Shown here in pieces: positions 1 through 5,287 of a DNA stretch of 6,933 bases. The number at the start of each line of letters is the position of its first letter. The first letter of the stretch is position 1. Origin of the DNA: Opitutaceae bacterium (GTDB lineage: Bacteria; Verrucomicrobiota; Verrucomicrobiia; Opitutales; Opitutaceae); contig JAISTY010000126.1 of NCBI GenBank assembly GCA_031272375.1, forward strand, positions 1 through 6,933, in the 5' to 3' direction. A model generated the notes under the pieces. The model was not told the DNA's origin. It searched no databases and saw nothing but the letters and a program-made list of their open reading frames with translations. The position numbers and the translations under genes are program-made.

Positions 1-1
1 C

Positions 2-553
2 CCCGGCGAAACCTGGTGGGACGCCTGCGCCGGCGAGGGCGGCAAATCCCTCCACCTCTCCGACCTCATGCGAAACCGCGGTCTCATCCGCGCCACCGAC
101 CGCAACCTCCGCCGCCTCGCCTCCCTCCGCGCCCGCGCCGCCCGCGCCCAGGTTTTCAACTACCGCGCCGACCCTTGGGACGGCTCCGCACGCCTCCCTT
201 TCAAAACCCGCTTCGATGGCATCCTCGTGGACGCCCCCTGCTCCGGCGCCGGCACCTGGCGCCGCAACCCGCACGCCCGCTGGACCACCTCGCCCGACGA
301 CGTCCGCGACCTCGCCGCCGTCCAGCTCCGCCTCCTCGAAAACGTCCTCCCGCTCCTCAAACCCGGCGGCCGCCTCGTCTATTCCGTCTGCACCTTCACC
401 CGCGCGGAAACCGACGCCGTCGCCGACGCCCTCTCCGCCGCCCGCCCCGGTCTCCAGCCGCTCCCGCTCTTCTCAACCGCCCCGCGCCTCCACCTCCACC
501 CGGCCCTCACCGACGCCAACGCCATGTTCCTCGCCGCCTGGCGGAAAACCTGA
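2..553 (+). CDS. RsmB/NOP-family 16S rRNA (cytosine-C5)-methyltransferase, 5' end missing
   Basis: This is the C-terminal catalytic part (183 codons visible) of a SAM-dependent RNA m5C methyltransferase of the RsmB/NOL1/NOP2/Sun family, a cytoplasmic rRNA-modifying enzyme. Numbering from nt 2, the SAM-binding motif I reads DACAGEGGKS (residues 7-16). The family hallmark DAPCSG follows at 77-82 with its Cys at 80, then KPGGRLVYSVCTFT with the second conserved Cys at 130. In characterised RsmB the motif VI Cys is the nucleophile that attacks cytosine C6, and the motif IV Cys helps release the product; both are present here. The frame is already open at the window edge, so the N-terminus (often a NusB-like or other RNA-binding domain) lies outside, and the Met at nt 68 is internal. 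The protein ends AMFLAAWRKT with a TGA stop. RsmB and RsmF cannot be separated without the N-terminus. Confidence 0.93.
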   Translation, partial: PGETWWDACAGEGGKSLHLSDLMRNRGLIRATDRNLRRLASLRARAARAQVFNYRADPWDGSARLPFKTRFDGILVDAPCSGAGTWRRNPHARWTTSPDDVRDLAAVQLRLLENVLPLLKPGGRLVYSVCTFTRAETDAVADALSAARPGLQPLPLFSTAPRLHLHPALTDANAMFLAAWRKT

Positions 554-566
554 CGCGACGCGTCAG
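550..566. terminator. 17-bp palindrome spanning both convergent stop codons, possible bidirectional terminator
   Basis: CTGACGCGACGCGTCAG is a perfect inverted repeat apart from its central base. In RNA it can form a 6-bp stem with a 5-nt loop, on either strand. The methyltransferase TGA (551-553) and the prs TGA (563-565, minus strand) both lie inside it. In the prs direction it is followed by GGTTTTCC, and in the other direction by AAACCCTTTA. The U-tracts are short, so a terminator role is a guess. Confidence 0.4.
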
Positions 567-1510
567 AAACCCTTTATCCTAAATAGGCTGCTGACGCTCT
601 CGTTGTTCGTTATCCGCGTGATCGCGTCCCCCAGAATCTGCGCCACGCACAGCACCGTGATGGGCAGCCCGCGCGTCTCGATCGGCAGCGAGTTGCTCGT
701 GATCAGCTCGTCAATCAGCCCCGACGACAGCCGCTCGTAGGCGATGTCGTTCAACTGCGCGTGGCTCACCACCGCCCGCACGCTTTTCGCCCCGCTCTCC
801 CGCATCATCTTCGCCGCGTTGATCAACGTCCCCGCCGTCTCCGTCATGTCGTCCACAAGCAGCACGTTCCGCCCCTTCACGTCACCGACAATCCCCGCCG
901 TCTCGACGCTCGTCGCGCTCGTCCGCTTCTTCCAGACCATGCCGAGTTCCGCCTTCAATATCCCCGCGTAGGCCGTCGCCATCTTCATCCCGCCCGCGTC
1001 CGGCGAGACGACCACCAGCCCGTCGCCGCGGTGTTTCTCAAGGTAGTCCAGAAACACCGGCGAGGCCGACAGATGATCCACCGGAATGTCGAAAAACCCC
1101 TGTATCTGCTGCGAGTGCAAATCCATCGTCAGCACCCGCGCCGCGCCCGCCGCCACCAGCAGGTTCGCCACCAATTTCGCCGTGATCGGCACCCGCGGCT
1201 GATCCTTCCGATCCTGCCTCGCGTAGCCGTAAAACGGAATCACCGCCGTGATGCGCTTGGCCGACGCCCGCCGCGCCGCGTCTATCATGATCAGCAACTC
1301 CATCAAATGGTGGTTCGTCGGCGTGCACGTCGGCTGGATGATATACACGTCCTTCCCGCGGATGTTCTCGTCAATCTTCACGAACGTCTCCCCGTCGGGA
1401 AAACTGTTCACAAGCGCCTCGCCCAGCGGGACGCCGATGTGCCGGCAAATGGCCCCGGCGAGGGGGCGGTTGGCGTTCCCGGAAAAAATCCTCAGTTGGT
1501 CGGCGAGCAT
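563..1510 (-). CDS. prs: Ribose-phosphate pyrophosphokinase (PRPP synthase)
   Basis: A full-length (315 aa) cytoplasmic enzyme that converts ribose 5-phosphate and ATP to PRPP and AMP, feeding purine, pyrimidine, NAD, His and Trp synthesis. Visible signatures in order: FPDGE (37-41); the catalytic flexible loop YARQDRKDQPR (96-106); the PRPP synthase signature around DLHSQQIQGFF (130-140) with metal-binding D130/H132; VVVSPDAGG (166-174); and the ribose-5-phosphate loop VDDMTETAGTL (219-229). The length matches class I bacterial enzymes. The ATG at 1510 gives the usual N-terminus (LRIFSGNANRPLA), but no good Shine-Dalgarno sequence precedes it. The gene starts 40 bp after the lpxD stop on the same strand, so co-transcription is likely. 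The R5P loop has Glu (TET) where most bacterial enzymes have Asp, and the segment before it (MVWKKRTSATSVET) differs from the common IIDKRR type. Neither change removes the known metal or substrate contacts. Confidence 0.97.
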   Translation of the reverse strand: MLADQLRIFSGNANRPLAGAICRHIGVPLGEALVNSFPDGETFVKIDENIRGKDVYIIQPTCTPTNHHLMELLIMIDAARRASAKRITAVIPFYGYARQDRKDQPRVPITAKLVANLLVAAGAARVLTMDLHSQQIQGFFDIPVDHLSASPVFLDYLEKHRGDGLVVVSPDAGGMKMATAYAGILKAELGMVWKKRTSATSVETAGIVGDVKGRNVLLVDDMTETAGTLINAAKMMRESGAKSVRAVVSHAQLNDIAYERLSSGLIDELITSNSLPIETRGLPITVLCVAQILGDAITRITNNESVSSLFRIKGF

Positions 1511-1550
1511 GGCTTGGATTGGAAAGCGCGCGACTGTGCGCCGTTCGGCG

Positions 1551-2603
1551 TCACGCGGAAGCCTTTTCTGGCGCGCCGAGCCGCCTCTCGATCTCCCCCA
1601 CCCGCGCGAACAGCTCCGGCAGCCGCCGCCGCAGCACCACTAACCGCTGCTCCGCGTTGTAGGCCAGCGCCGGGCTCCCCCACATCGCCGCGCCCGCCTC
1701 CACGTCCGCCGCCACCCCGGTCTTCGCCCCGAACTTCGCCCCCGCCCCGATTTTCAGATGCCCCGCCACGCCCGTCTGCCCGCCCAACACCGCGTAATCC
1801 CCGATCACCGTCGATCCCGCCACCCCTACCTGCCCGCACAAAATGCAATGCTTCCCGATGACCACGTTGTGCCCGATCTGCACCAGATTGTCTATTTTCG
1901 TCCCCTCCCCGATCACCGTCCTCCCGAAACGCGCGCGGTCCACCGCCGTGTTCGCCCCGATCTCCACGTCATCCCCGACCTCCACGTTCCCCACCTGCGG
2001 CACCTTCTCGTGCCGCCCTCCCGAAAATTCGTAGCCAAATCCGTCCGACCCTATCACCACGCCGGCGTGCAGCGTCACCCGCTCCCCGACAACGCACTCC
2101 GCCAGCACCGCCGCCCTCGGCCCCAGCCGCGTCCCCGCGCCGATGCGCGCGTTCCGCCCGACGAACACCTGCGCCTCCAGCCACGCCCCCGCGCCAATCA
2201 CCGCGCCCGCCTCCACCACGCACAACGGCCCCACCACCGCGTCCGCCGCCACATCCGCCCCTTCCGCCACCACCGCGCTCGCGTGCCTCCCCGCCGCCGG
2301 CTTCCGCCACAATTCCCTCTCAAGTCGCCCGCAAAAACGCGCCAGCGCCAGCGACGGGCTTTTGACCAAAATAAACGCCCGCCCTTCCCCCGGCTCCCCC
2401 GCGAATCCTTCCGGCAGCAAAATCACCGACGCCCCCGACCCGGCCACCCCTCCCTTGTATTTCGGGTTTCCGAGGAACGACAGGTCGCCCTCCCCCGCCT
2501 CCGGCAGCCCCGCGATGCCCGTCACGCGCCCCCCGAACCGCCCGCGCACTTCCCCGCCCCCGACCATCCCGACCACCTCGTCCAGCGAAAAGGAGAATTC
2601 CAT
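1551..2603 (-). CDS. lpxD: UDP-3-O-(3-hydroxyacyl)glucosamine N-acyltransferase LpxD
   Basis: LpxD performs the third step of lipid A synthesis, moving a 3-hydroxyacyl chain from acyl-ACP to the 2-amino group of UDP-3-O-acyl-glucosamine in the cytoplasm. The 350-aa protein has the family layout: an N-terminal uridine-binding domain (about 1-100, with [18 protein letters not shown] at 32-49), then a left-handed beta-helix of hexapeptide repeats (about 105-305), then a C-terminal helix ([18 protein letters not shown]). The conserved GSDGFGY lies at 185-191. QIGHNV at 242-247 carries His245, the counterpart of the E. coli catalytic His239; GVAGH places a second conserved His at 281. The frame stays open upstream to 2738, but I chose the ATG at 2603. 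It gives the normal LpxD start ([14 protein letters not shown]), and the extra 45 residues are low-complexity Gly/Arg that would overlap vapB. No clear SD is seen, only a G-rich stretch. No other lpx gene is in the window; prs follows on the same strand. Confidence 0.95.
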   Translation of the reverse strand: MEFSFSLDEVVGMVGGGEVRGRFGGRVTGIAGLPEAGEGDLSFLGNPKYKGGVAGSGASVILLPEGFAGEPGEGRAFILVKSPSLALARFCGRLERELWRKPAAGRHASAVVAEGADVAADAVVGPLCVVEAGAVIGAGAWLEAQVFVGRNARIGAGTRLGPRAAVLAECVVGERVTLHAGVVIGSDGFGYEFSGGRHEKVPQVGNVEVGDDVEIGANTAVDRARFGRTVIGEGTKIDNLVQIGHNVVIGKHCILCGQVGVAGSTVIGDYAVLGGQTGVAGHLKIGAGAKFGAKTGVAADVEAGAAMWGSPALAYNAEQRLVVLRRRLPELFARVGEIERRLGAPEKASA

Positions 2604-2721
2604 GCCCCCACCCCAACCGCCTCGCCCCCCCGGCGCAAGCCCCGACCCGCCCCGGCCCAAACCGTGTCCGGCCAAACTCCGCGTGTTGATGTGACGGCGA
2701 CGGCATCGCACAACAAGATGC

Positions 2722-2916
2722 ATGAAAACCATCAGCATATCAGAGGCGACTTACGAACGGCTAAAGTGGCTGAAAGAACACCCCCGCGAAACCTTCTCGG
2801 AAGTCATTGACCGCATCTCGCCCGCCCGGACGGTTGACGAGTTGATTGTGAAAATGAAGCCCTTTGAAGGCATCGGCGCGGGTGGTCCGTGGAAAGCTCC
2901 CCGAAGGCGCAAATGA
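2722..2916 (+). CDS. vapB: VapB-family antitoxin
   Basis: A small (64 aa) protein resembling VapB antitoxins of the short DUF217/PF02697 type. The N-terminal stretch [20 protein letters not shown], followed by [10 protein letters not shown] (residues 23-32), matches the family pattern of a beta strand, a Tyr-X-X-Leu helix and an S/T-F-S-E-V-I turn. The C-terminal half ([18 protein letters not shown]) would be the flexible part that wraps and blocks the toxin. In this family the antitoxin binds its cognate PIN-domain RNase and usually represses its own operon. The stop codon overlaps the vapC start (ATGA, 2913-2916), typical of translational coupling. No strong SD precedes the ATG. Codon use (GAA, AAG, TTG, ATT) is less C-ending than in neighbouring genes, suggesting lateral origin. 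Confidence 0.85.
   Translation: MKTISISEATYERLKWLKEHPRETFSEVIDRISPARTVDELIVKMKPFEGIGAGGPWKAPRRRK
2903..2907 (+). promoter_or_regulatory. Ribosome binding site of vapC inside the end of vapB
   Basis: GAAGG lies 5 nt before the ATG at 2913. It favours that start over the in-frame GTG at 2889, and with the ATGA overlap suggests that vapC is translated by ribosomes finishing vapB. Confidence 0.5.
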
Positions 2917-4220
2917 TACTCTTCGACACGAGTTTCCTCATAGACTTTGAGAAGGAAATGCGAGGCGGGCGGGTAGGCCCGGCAAGGAGGGCGCTTGCGG
3001 CGCGGAACGGAAAAGGGGAGCTCTTTGCAATAAGCGCGGTCGCATACGGGGAGTTTTTGGAGGGGGTTAGGGGAAACTTTGAGCAGGCCGAAAAATTCAT
3101 CCGGCTCTTCGCGATCGTCGGCGTGACGCAAAACACCGCCCGGAAAATGGCGGAAATACAGTTGAGACTGAAACAACGCCTTGGGGAGAACGACGCGTGG
3201 ATTGCCGCCACCGCAAAGCAATACGACGCGGAGCTTATCGGAAGCGAGGCGGCGTTCAGGCGCGTGCCAAACCTGAAATACTCCCCGCACAAATACCGGC
3301 GCCCATCAGCCCCTGCCCCGACCCGGCCTCGCGATTGCCAATTACTCCCCGACCCTCTCCCCCTCCGGCACCTTCAGCCGTTCCTCCAACTCGCGGATGC
3401 GCCCGAGCACCGTCCCCGCCATCGCGCTTTCAACCTGAAAGGCCGTCGCCCTTTTGTCTCCGGGCTTGGGCAGCGTCGGATAAACCCGCTTCAGGCTTTC
3501 GAGCGCCTCGGCGACGCGTCCGAGCCGCACCAACAAAACCGCATGGAGGCGCGCCGCGTAATAGGGCGCGCCGGGCTGTTCGGCGGCCCGCCCGTAGTAG
3601 TCCGCGGCGGCGGCGGTGTCCTTGAGCCGGTTCAGGTGGATGTTGCCCGCCTCCAACAGCAGCGCCGGCGAGCCGGGATGCGTCCGCAGCCCGTCCTTCA
3701 GGTAGGCGAGCGCCACCGCCGACTGCTCCTCGTCAATCCGCCTCTGCCGCGCCTCCGGCACCTTGTCGTGCCCCCCTTCCTCCATGATGCGCCAGAACGG
3801 CATGTCGTAGGCGATCATGCGCGCCCCGTTTATCCAGAAATACAAAGGCCGCGGATCAATCGCCGTGGTGAGCTTGATGGACGCCTGCGTCGCCGGCAGG
3901 TTGTTGTCCTCCCAAAGCGCGTTGGCGCGCAGCCAGGTGAAGTCCGCCAGCACCGCGGAAAACCCGCCCAGCAACGCCGCCGTCACCCCTTGCCCGAGCG
4001 CGTCCTTCACGCCCGCCAGCTCCAGCGCCGGCCGGCGCGCCCGCAACTCCCTCCACAACGGCTCTTCGATGGAACGCGCCAGCGCGCCCGCCAGCAGCAG
4101 CACCCCAAGCGAAACGCCCGCCGAAACGACGGCGGCTTGTCGCGGCGCCGCGCCTCTCAAAAAGCCGCAGCCCTTTTTGCAAAACTCCCTGAATTCCTGA
4201 AATCCGTGTCTCATCCGTGA
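2913..4220 (+). CDS. vapC: VapC-family PIN-domain toxin; domain ends near 3296 but no stop codon until 4218-4220
   Basis: The first ~128 codons (2913-3296) encode a typical PIN-domain endoribonuclease, the toxin partner of the preceding antitoxin; VapC toxins usually cut tRNA or r[14 protein letters not shown] gives the first conserved Asp (D5), SAVAYGEFLEGV the conserved Glu (E47), and GENDAWIAATA the next Asp (D94). The end (ELIGSEAAFRRVPNLKY) matches the closing strand of the fold, so the active site appears complete. The domain has the usual VapC size, yet no stop follows. The frame stays open for a further 308 codons, running antisense through all of the convergent gene at 3342-4214. That tail is Pro/Arg-rich and looks like a shadow translation, not a protein domain. 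One change at 3296 (TAC to TAA or TAG) would end the protein at its natural length. The gene may be a non-stop mutant, a broken copy or carry a sequencing error. ATG 2913 was preferred over GTG 2889. AGG, GGG and ATA codons set it apart from its neighbours. Confidence 0.8.
   Translation: MILFDTSFLIDFEKEMRGGRVGPARRALAARNGKGELFAISAVAYGEFLEGVRGNFEQAEKFIRLFAIVGVTQNTARKMAEIQLRLKQRLGENDAWIAATAKQYDAELIGSEAAFRRVPNLKYSPHKYRRPSAPAPTRPRDCQLLPDPLPLRHLQPFLQLADAPEHRPRHRAFNLKGRRPFVSGLGQRRINPLQAFERLGDASEPHQQNRMEARRVIGRAGLFGGPPVVVRGGGGVLEPVQVDVARLQQQRRRAGMRPQPVLQVGERHRRLLLVNPPLPRLRHLVVPPFLHDAPERHVVGDHARPVYPEIQRPRINRRGELDGRLRRRQVVVLPKRVGAQPGEVRQHRGKPAQQRRRHPLPERVLHARQLQRRPARPQLPPQRLFDGTRQRARQQQHPKRNARRNDGGLSRRRASQKAAALFAKLPEFLKSVSHP
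3342..4214 (-). CDS. Membrane-anchored TPR-like protein of unknown function
   Basis: A 290-aa protein with one likely N-terminal membrane segment (about residues 27-46, AAVVSAGVSLGVLLLAGALA) after a basic N-terminus, so most of it is probably outside the cytoplasm. The middle part (about 80-145) contains WLRANALWEDNNLPAT and AIDPRPLYFWINGARMIAYD. I recall this pattern from uncharacterised Verrucomicrobia proteins but can give it no function. The rest is alpha-helical with TPR-like repeats at about 164-210 (EQSAVALAYLKDGLRTHPGS, then ALLLEAGNIHL) and 215-245 (YYAARLHAVLLVRLGRVAEA). A charged helix (GRIRELEERLKV) lies near the C-terminus. TPRs usually mediate protein contacts. The gene lies 72 bp after the ABC-2 permease on the same strand, so it may work with that transporter, which is an inference from position. 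The ATG at 4214 lies inside the ATCCGTG repeat, so the first ~10 residues (MRHGFQEFRE) may be repeat-derived and the true start is uncertain. Confidence 0.75.
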   Translation of the reverse strand: MRHGFQEFREFCKKGCGFLRGAAPRQAAVVSAGVSLGVLLLAGALARSIEEPLWRELRARRPALELAGVKDALGQGVTAALLGGFSAVLADFTWLRANALWEDNNLPATQASIKLTTAIDPRPLYFWINGARMIAYDMPFWRIMEEGGHDKVPEARQRRIDEEQSAVALAYLKDGLRTHPGSPALLLEAGNIHLNRLKDTAAAADYYGRAAEQPGAPYYAARLHAVLLVRLGRVAEALESLKRVYPTLPKPGDKRATAFQVESAMAGTVLGRIRELEERLKVPEGERVGE

Positions 4221-4229
4221 AAATCCGTG
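4202..4229. repeat. Three ATCCGTG units at 10-11 bp spacing
   Basis: ATCCGTG occurs at 4202-4208, 4213-4219 and 4223-4229, spaced 11 and 10 bp, and is followed by GTTGG. On the minus strand it reads as CACGGAT units with the TPR gene start codon inside (CACGGATG). It resembles short intergenic repeats of the type ATCCGTG..ATCCGTGGTT that I recall from several environmental bacterial genomes. Only this copy is in the window. Confidence 0.6.
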
Positions 4230-4286
4230 GTTGGTTTGGAATGGAAAACGTAAGGTGCGGCGGGGCGCTTTTTCCAGGGGTCGCCC

Positions 4287-5162
4287 TCAAATCTCCCGCC
4301 GCCGGAAGGCCAGCGCCGCGAGCGCGAGGATGACCGCGTTGTAAAACAACGCCGTCAGCGCGGCCGTCAGCACAAGCCCCCCTGGCAGCGCGGTGTCGCG
4401 CGCGATTTGGTCGGTGATGTTGTAGAGCTGGAAATTCGGGAAAACATGGCCGAGCAGCCGCGTGAGGAACCGCGCGACGGGGTTGGCGATGTGCGCGTCC
4501 GCGTCGCGCGCGAGGTATTGCAGGTGGCAGATCAGCAGCACGAAAAACGACACGACGACCGTGTAGAGGTTGGTGTTGGAATAGCTCGCGATGAGCAGCG
4601 TCAGCGCCGCCAGCAGCGTGAATTTCAGCCATTGCAGCAGCCCCGCCGCGAAAACCGCCCCGTAGCTGACGAGCCGCCCCGCCGCGAAGGCCTCCGGCTG
4701 CGCCGCCATGAGCGCGTTCTCGCGGTGCCACAGCAGCGCCGCCAGCAGCAGCGTTGTCAGCGCCGTGAAAAGCGCGGTGATCGCCGCCACTCCGAGGAAT
4801 TTCCCAAGAATGAACTCCGTCCGGCGGATGGGCTTCGACAGCAGCGTCAGCGCCGTGCGGTTCTCGATCTCGCTGAAAAACAACTGCGCCGTCGCCGTGA
4901 TCGTCAGCGCCGACCCGAAAAACACGATCGCCCCGAACCCGAAGTCCGCGATGAACTTCAACTCCGACGAGCCGAAATTGAAGTCGCGGAAAAACTGCGA
5001 GGACGCCGCCAGTGCCAGCGCGAGCAGCAGCAGCAGCGCGAAGAGTTTCTGGCGGAGGGCCTCGGTGAGGGTGTTGCGGGCGATGGCGAGCAGACGCATG
5101 GCGGTTTTACGCCGCCTCTCTAACCGCCCCCCCGCCAAGGGCACGGATTTTTTATCGCGCAT
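4287..5162 (-). CDS. ABC-2 type transporter permease subunit
   Basis: An inner-membrane protein (291 aa) with about six hydrophobic segments, at roughly residues 38-54, 74-96, 120-144, 166-192, 199-215 and 260-285. An amphipathic N-terminal helix (RLLAIARNTLTEALRQK) and the sequence SEIENRTALTLLSKPIRR followed by TEFILGKFLG (97-124) are typical of ABC-2 export permeases of the NosY/gliding-motility type. It would form the channel of an exporter driven by a separate ATPase. No ATP-binding subunit is in this window: upstream the next gene is divergent, so the partner must be encoded elsewhere. The substrate cannot be read from sequence. The ATG at 5162 has a good upstream SD, but the ATG at 5099 gives the start more usual in the family (MRLLAIARN, 270 aa) and is a real alternative. 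The TPR-protein gene follows 72 bp downstream and is likely co-transcribed. Confidence 0.88.
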   Translation of the reverse strand: MRDKKSVPLAGGRLERRRKTAMRLLAIARNTLTEALRQKLFALLLLLALALAASSQFFRDFNFGSSELKFIADFGFGAIVFFGSALTITATAQLFFSEIENRTALTLLSKPIRRTEFILGKFLGVAAITALFTALTTLLLAALLWHRENALMAAQPEAFAAGRLVSYGAVFAAGLLQWLKFTLLAALTLLIASYSNTNLYTVVVSFFVLLICHLQYLARDADAHIANPVARFLTRLLGHVFPNFQLYNITDQIARDTALPGGLVLTAALTALFYNAVILALAALAFRRREI

Positions 5163-5172
5163 CTATAATCTT

Positions 5173-5178
5173 CTCCTC
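5173..5178 (-). promoter_or_regulatory. Shine-Dalgarno site supporting the upstream permease start
   Basis: On the minus strand GAGGAG is followed by 10 nt (AAGATTATAG) and then the ATG at 5162. It is the clearest SD in the window and favours the longer permease. The alternative ATG at 5099 has only a distant AGAGAGG, about 15 nt upstream. Confidence 0.5.
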
Positions 5179-5202
5179 GCCCTCCCTGCGCCGCGCACTC
5201 TC

Positions 5203-5237
5203 AATTGTTAATTGTTAATTGCTAATTGTTAATTGCC
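5203..5237. repeat. Five tandem copies of a 7-bp unit (AATTGTT type)
   Basis: The units read AATTGTT, AATTGTT, AATTGCT, AATTGTT and AATTGCC with no gaps. The block is AT-rich in an otherwise strongly GC-rich window and lies in the 125-bp divergent spacer between the permease (-) and the secreted GxGYxYP protein (+). Simple heptamer arrays of this kind occur in intergenic DNA of various bacteria. AT-rich DNA here might also serve promoter function for either gene, but no convincing -35/-10 pair stands out. Confidence 0.85.
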
Positions 5238-5287
5238 TCCGTGCTCTCCCTCCCGACTCTGTGACCTCCGGCTAATAAAAAAACTCC

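Noticed and set aside
2684..2715. TGTTG...CAACA inverted repeat before vapB as an autoregulatory operator
   Set aside because: The arms are only 5 bp with a 22-bp gap, so they are expected by chance; VapBC operators cannot be called from this alone.
2604..2738. Longer lpxD start at 2738 (adds 45 residues)
   Set aside because: The extra residues are low-complexity Gly/Arg, LpxD proteins normally start near the ATG at 2603, and the extension would overlap vapB.
761..2810. Long plus-strand open frames (761-1861 and 1758-2810) across prs and lpxD
   Set aside because: They are Arg/Pro/His-rich shadows of two genes with textbook motifs on the minus strand. High GC and codon bias explain the lack of stops.
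5015..5040. GCA/CAG trinucleotide run as a microsatellite
   Set aside because: It encodes the leucine-rich first membrane segment of the permease; repeated CTG/CTC leucine codons explain it.
5164..5169. TATAAT on the plus strand as a -10 box for the secreted-protein gene
   Set aside because: No recognisable -35 lies 16-18 bp upstream, and it sits next to the permease start on the other strand; a chance match is likely.
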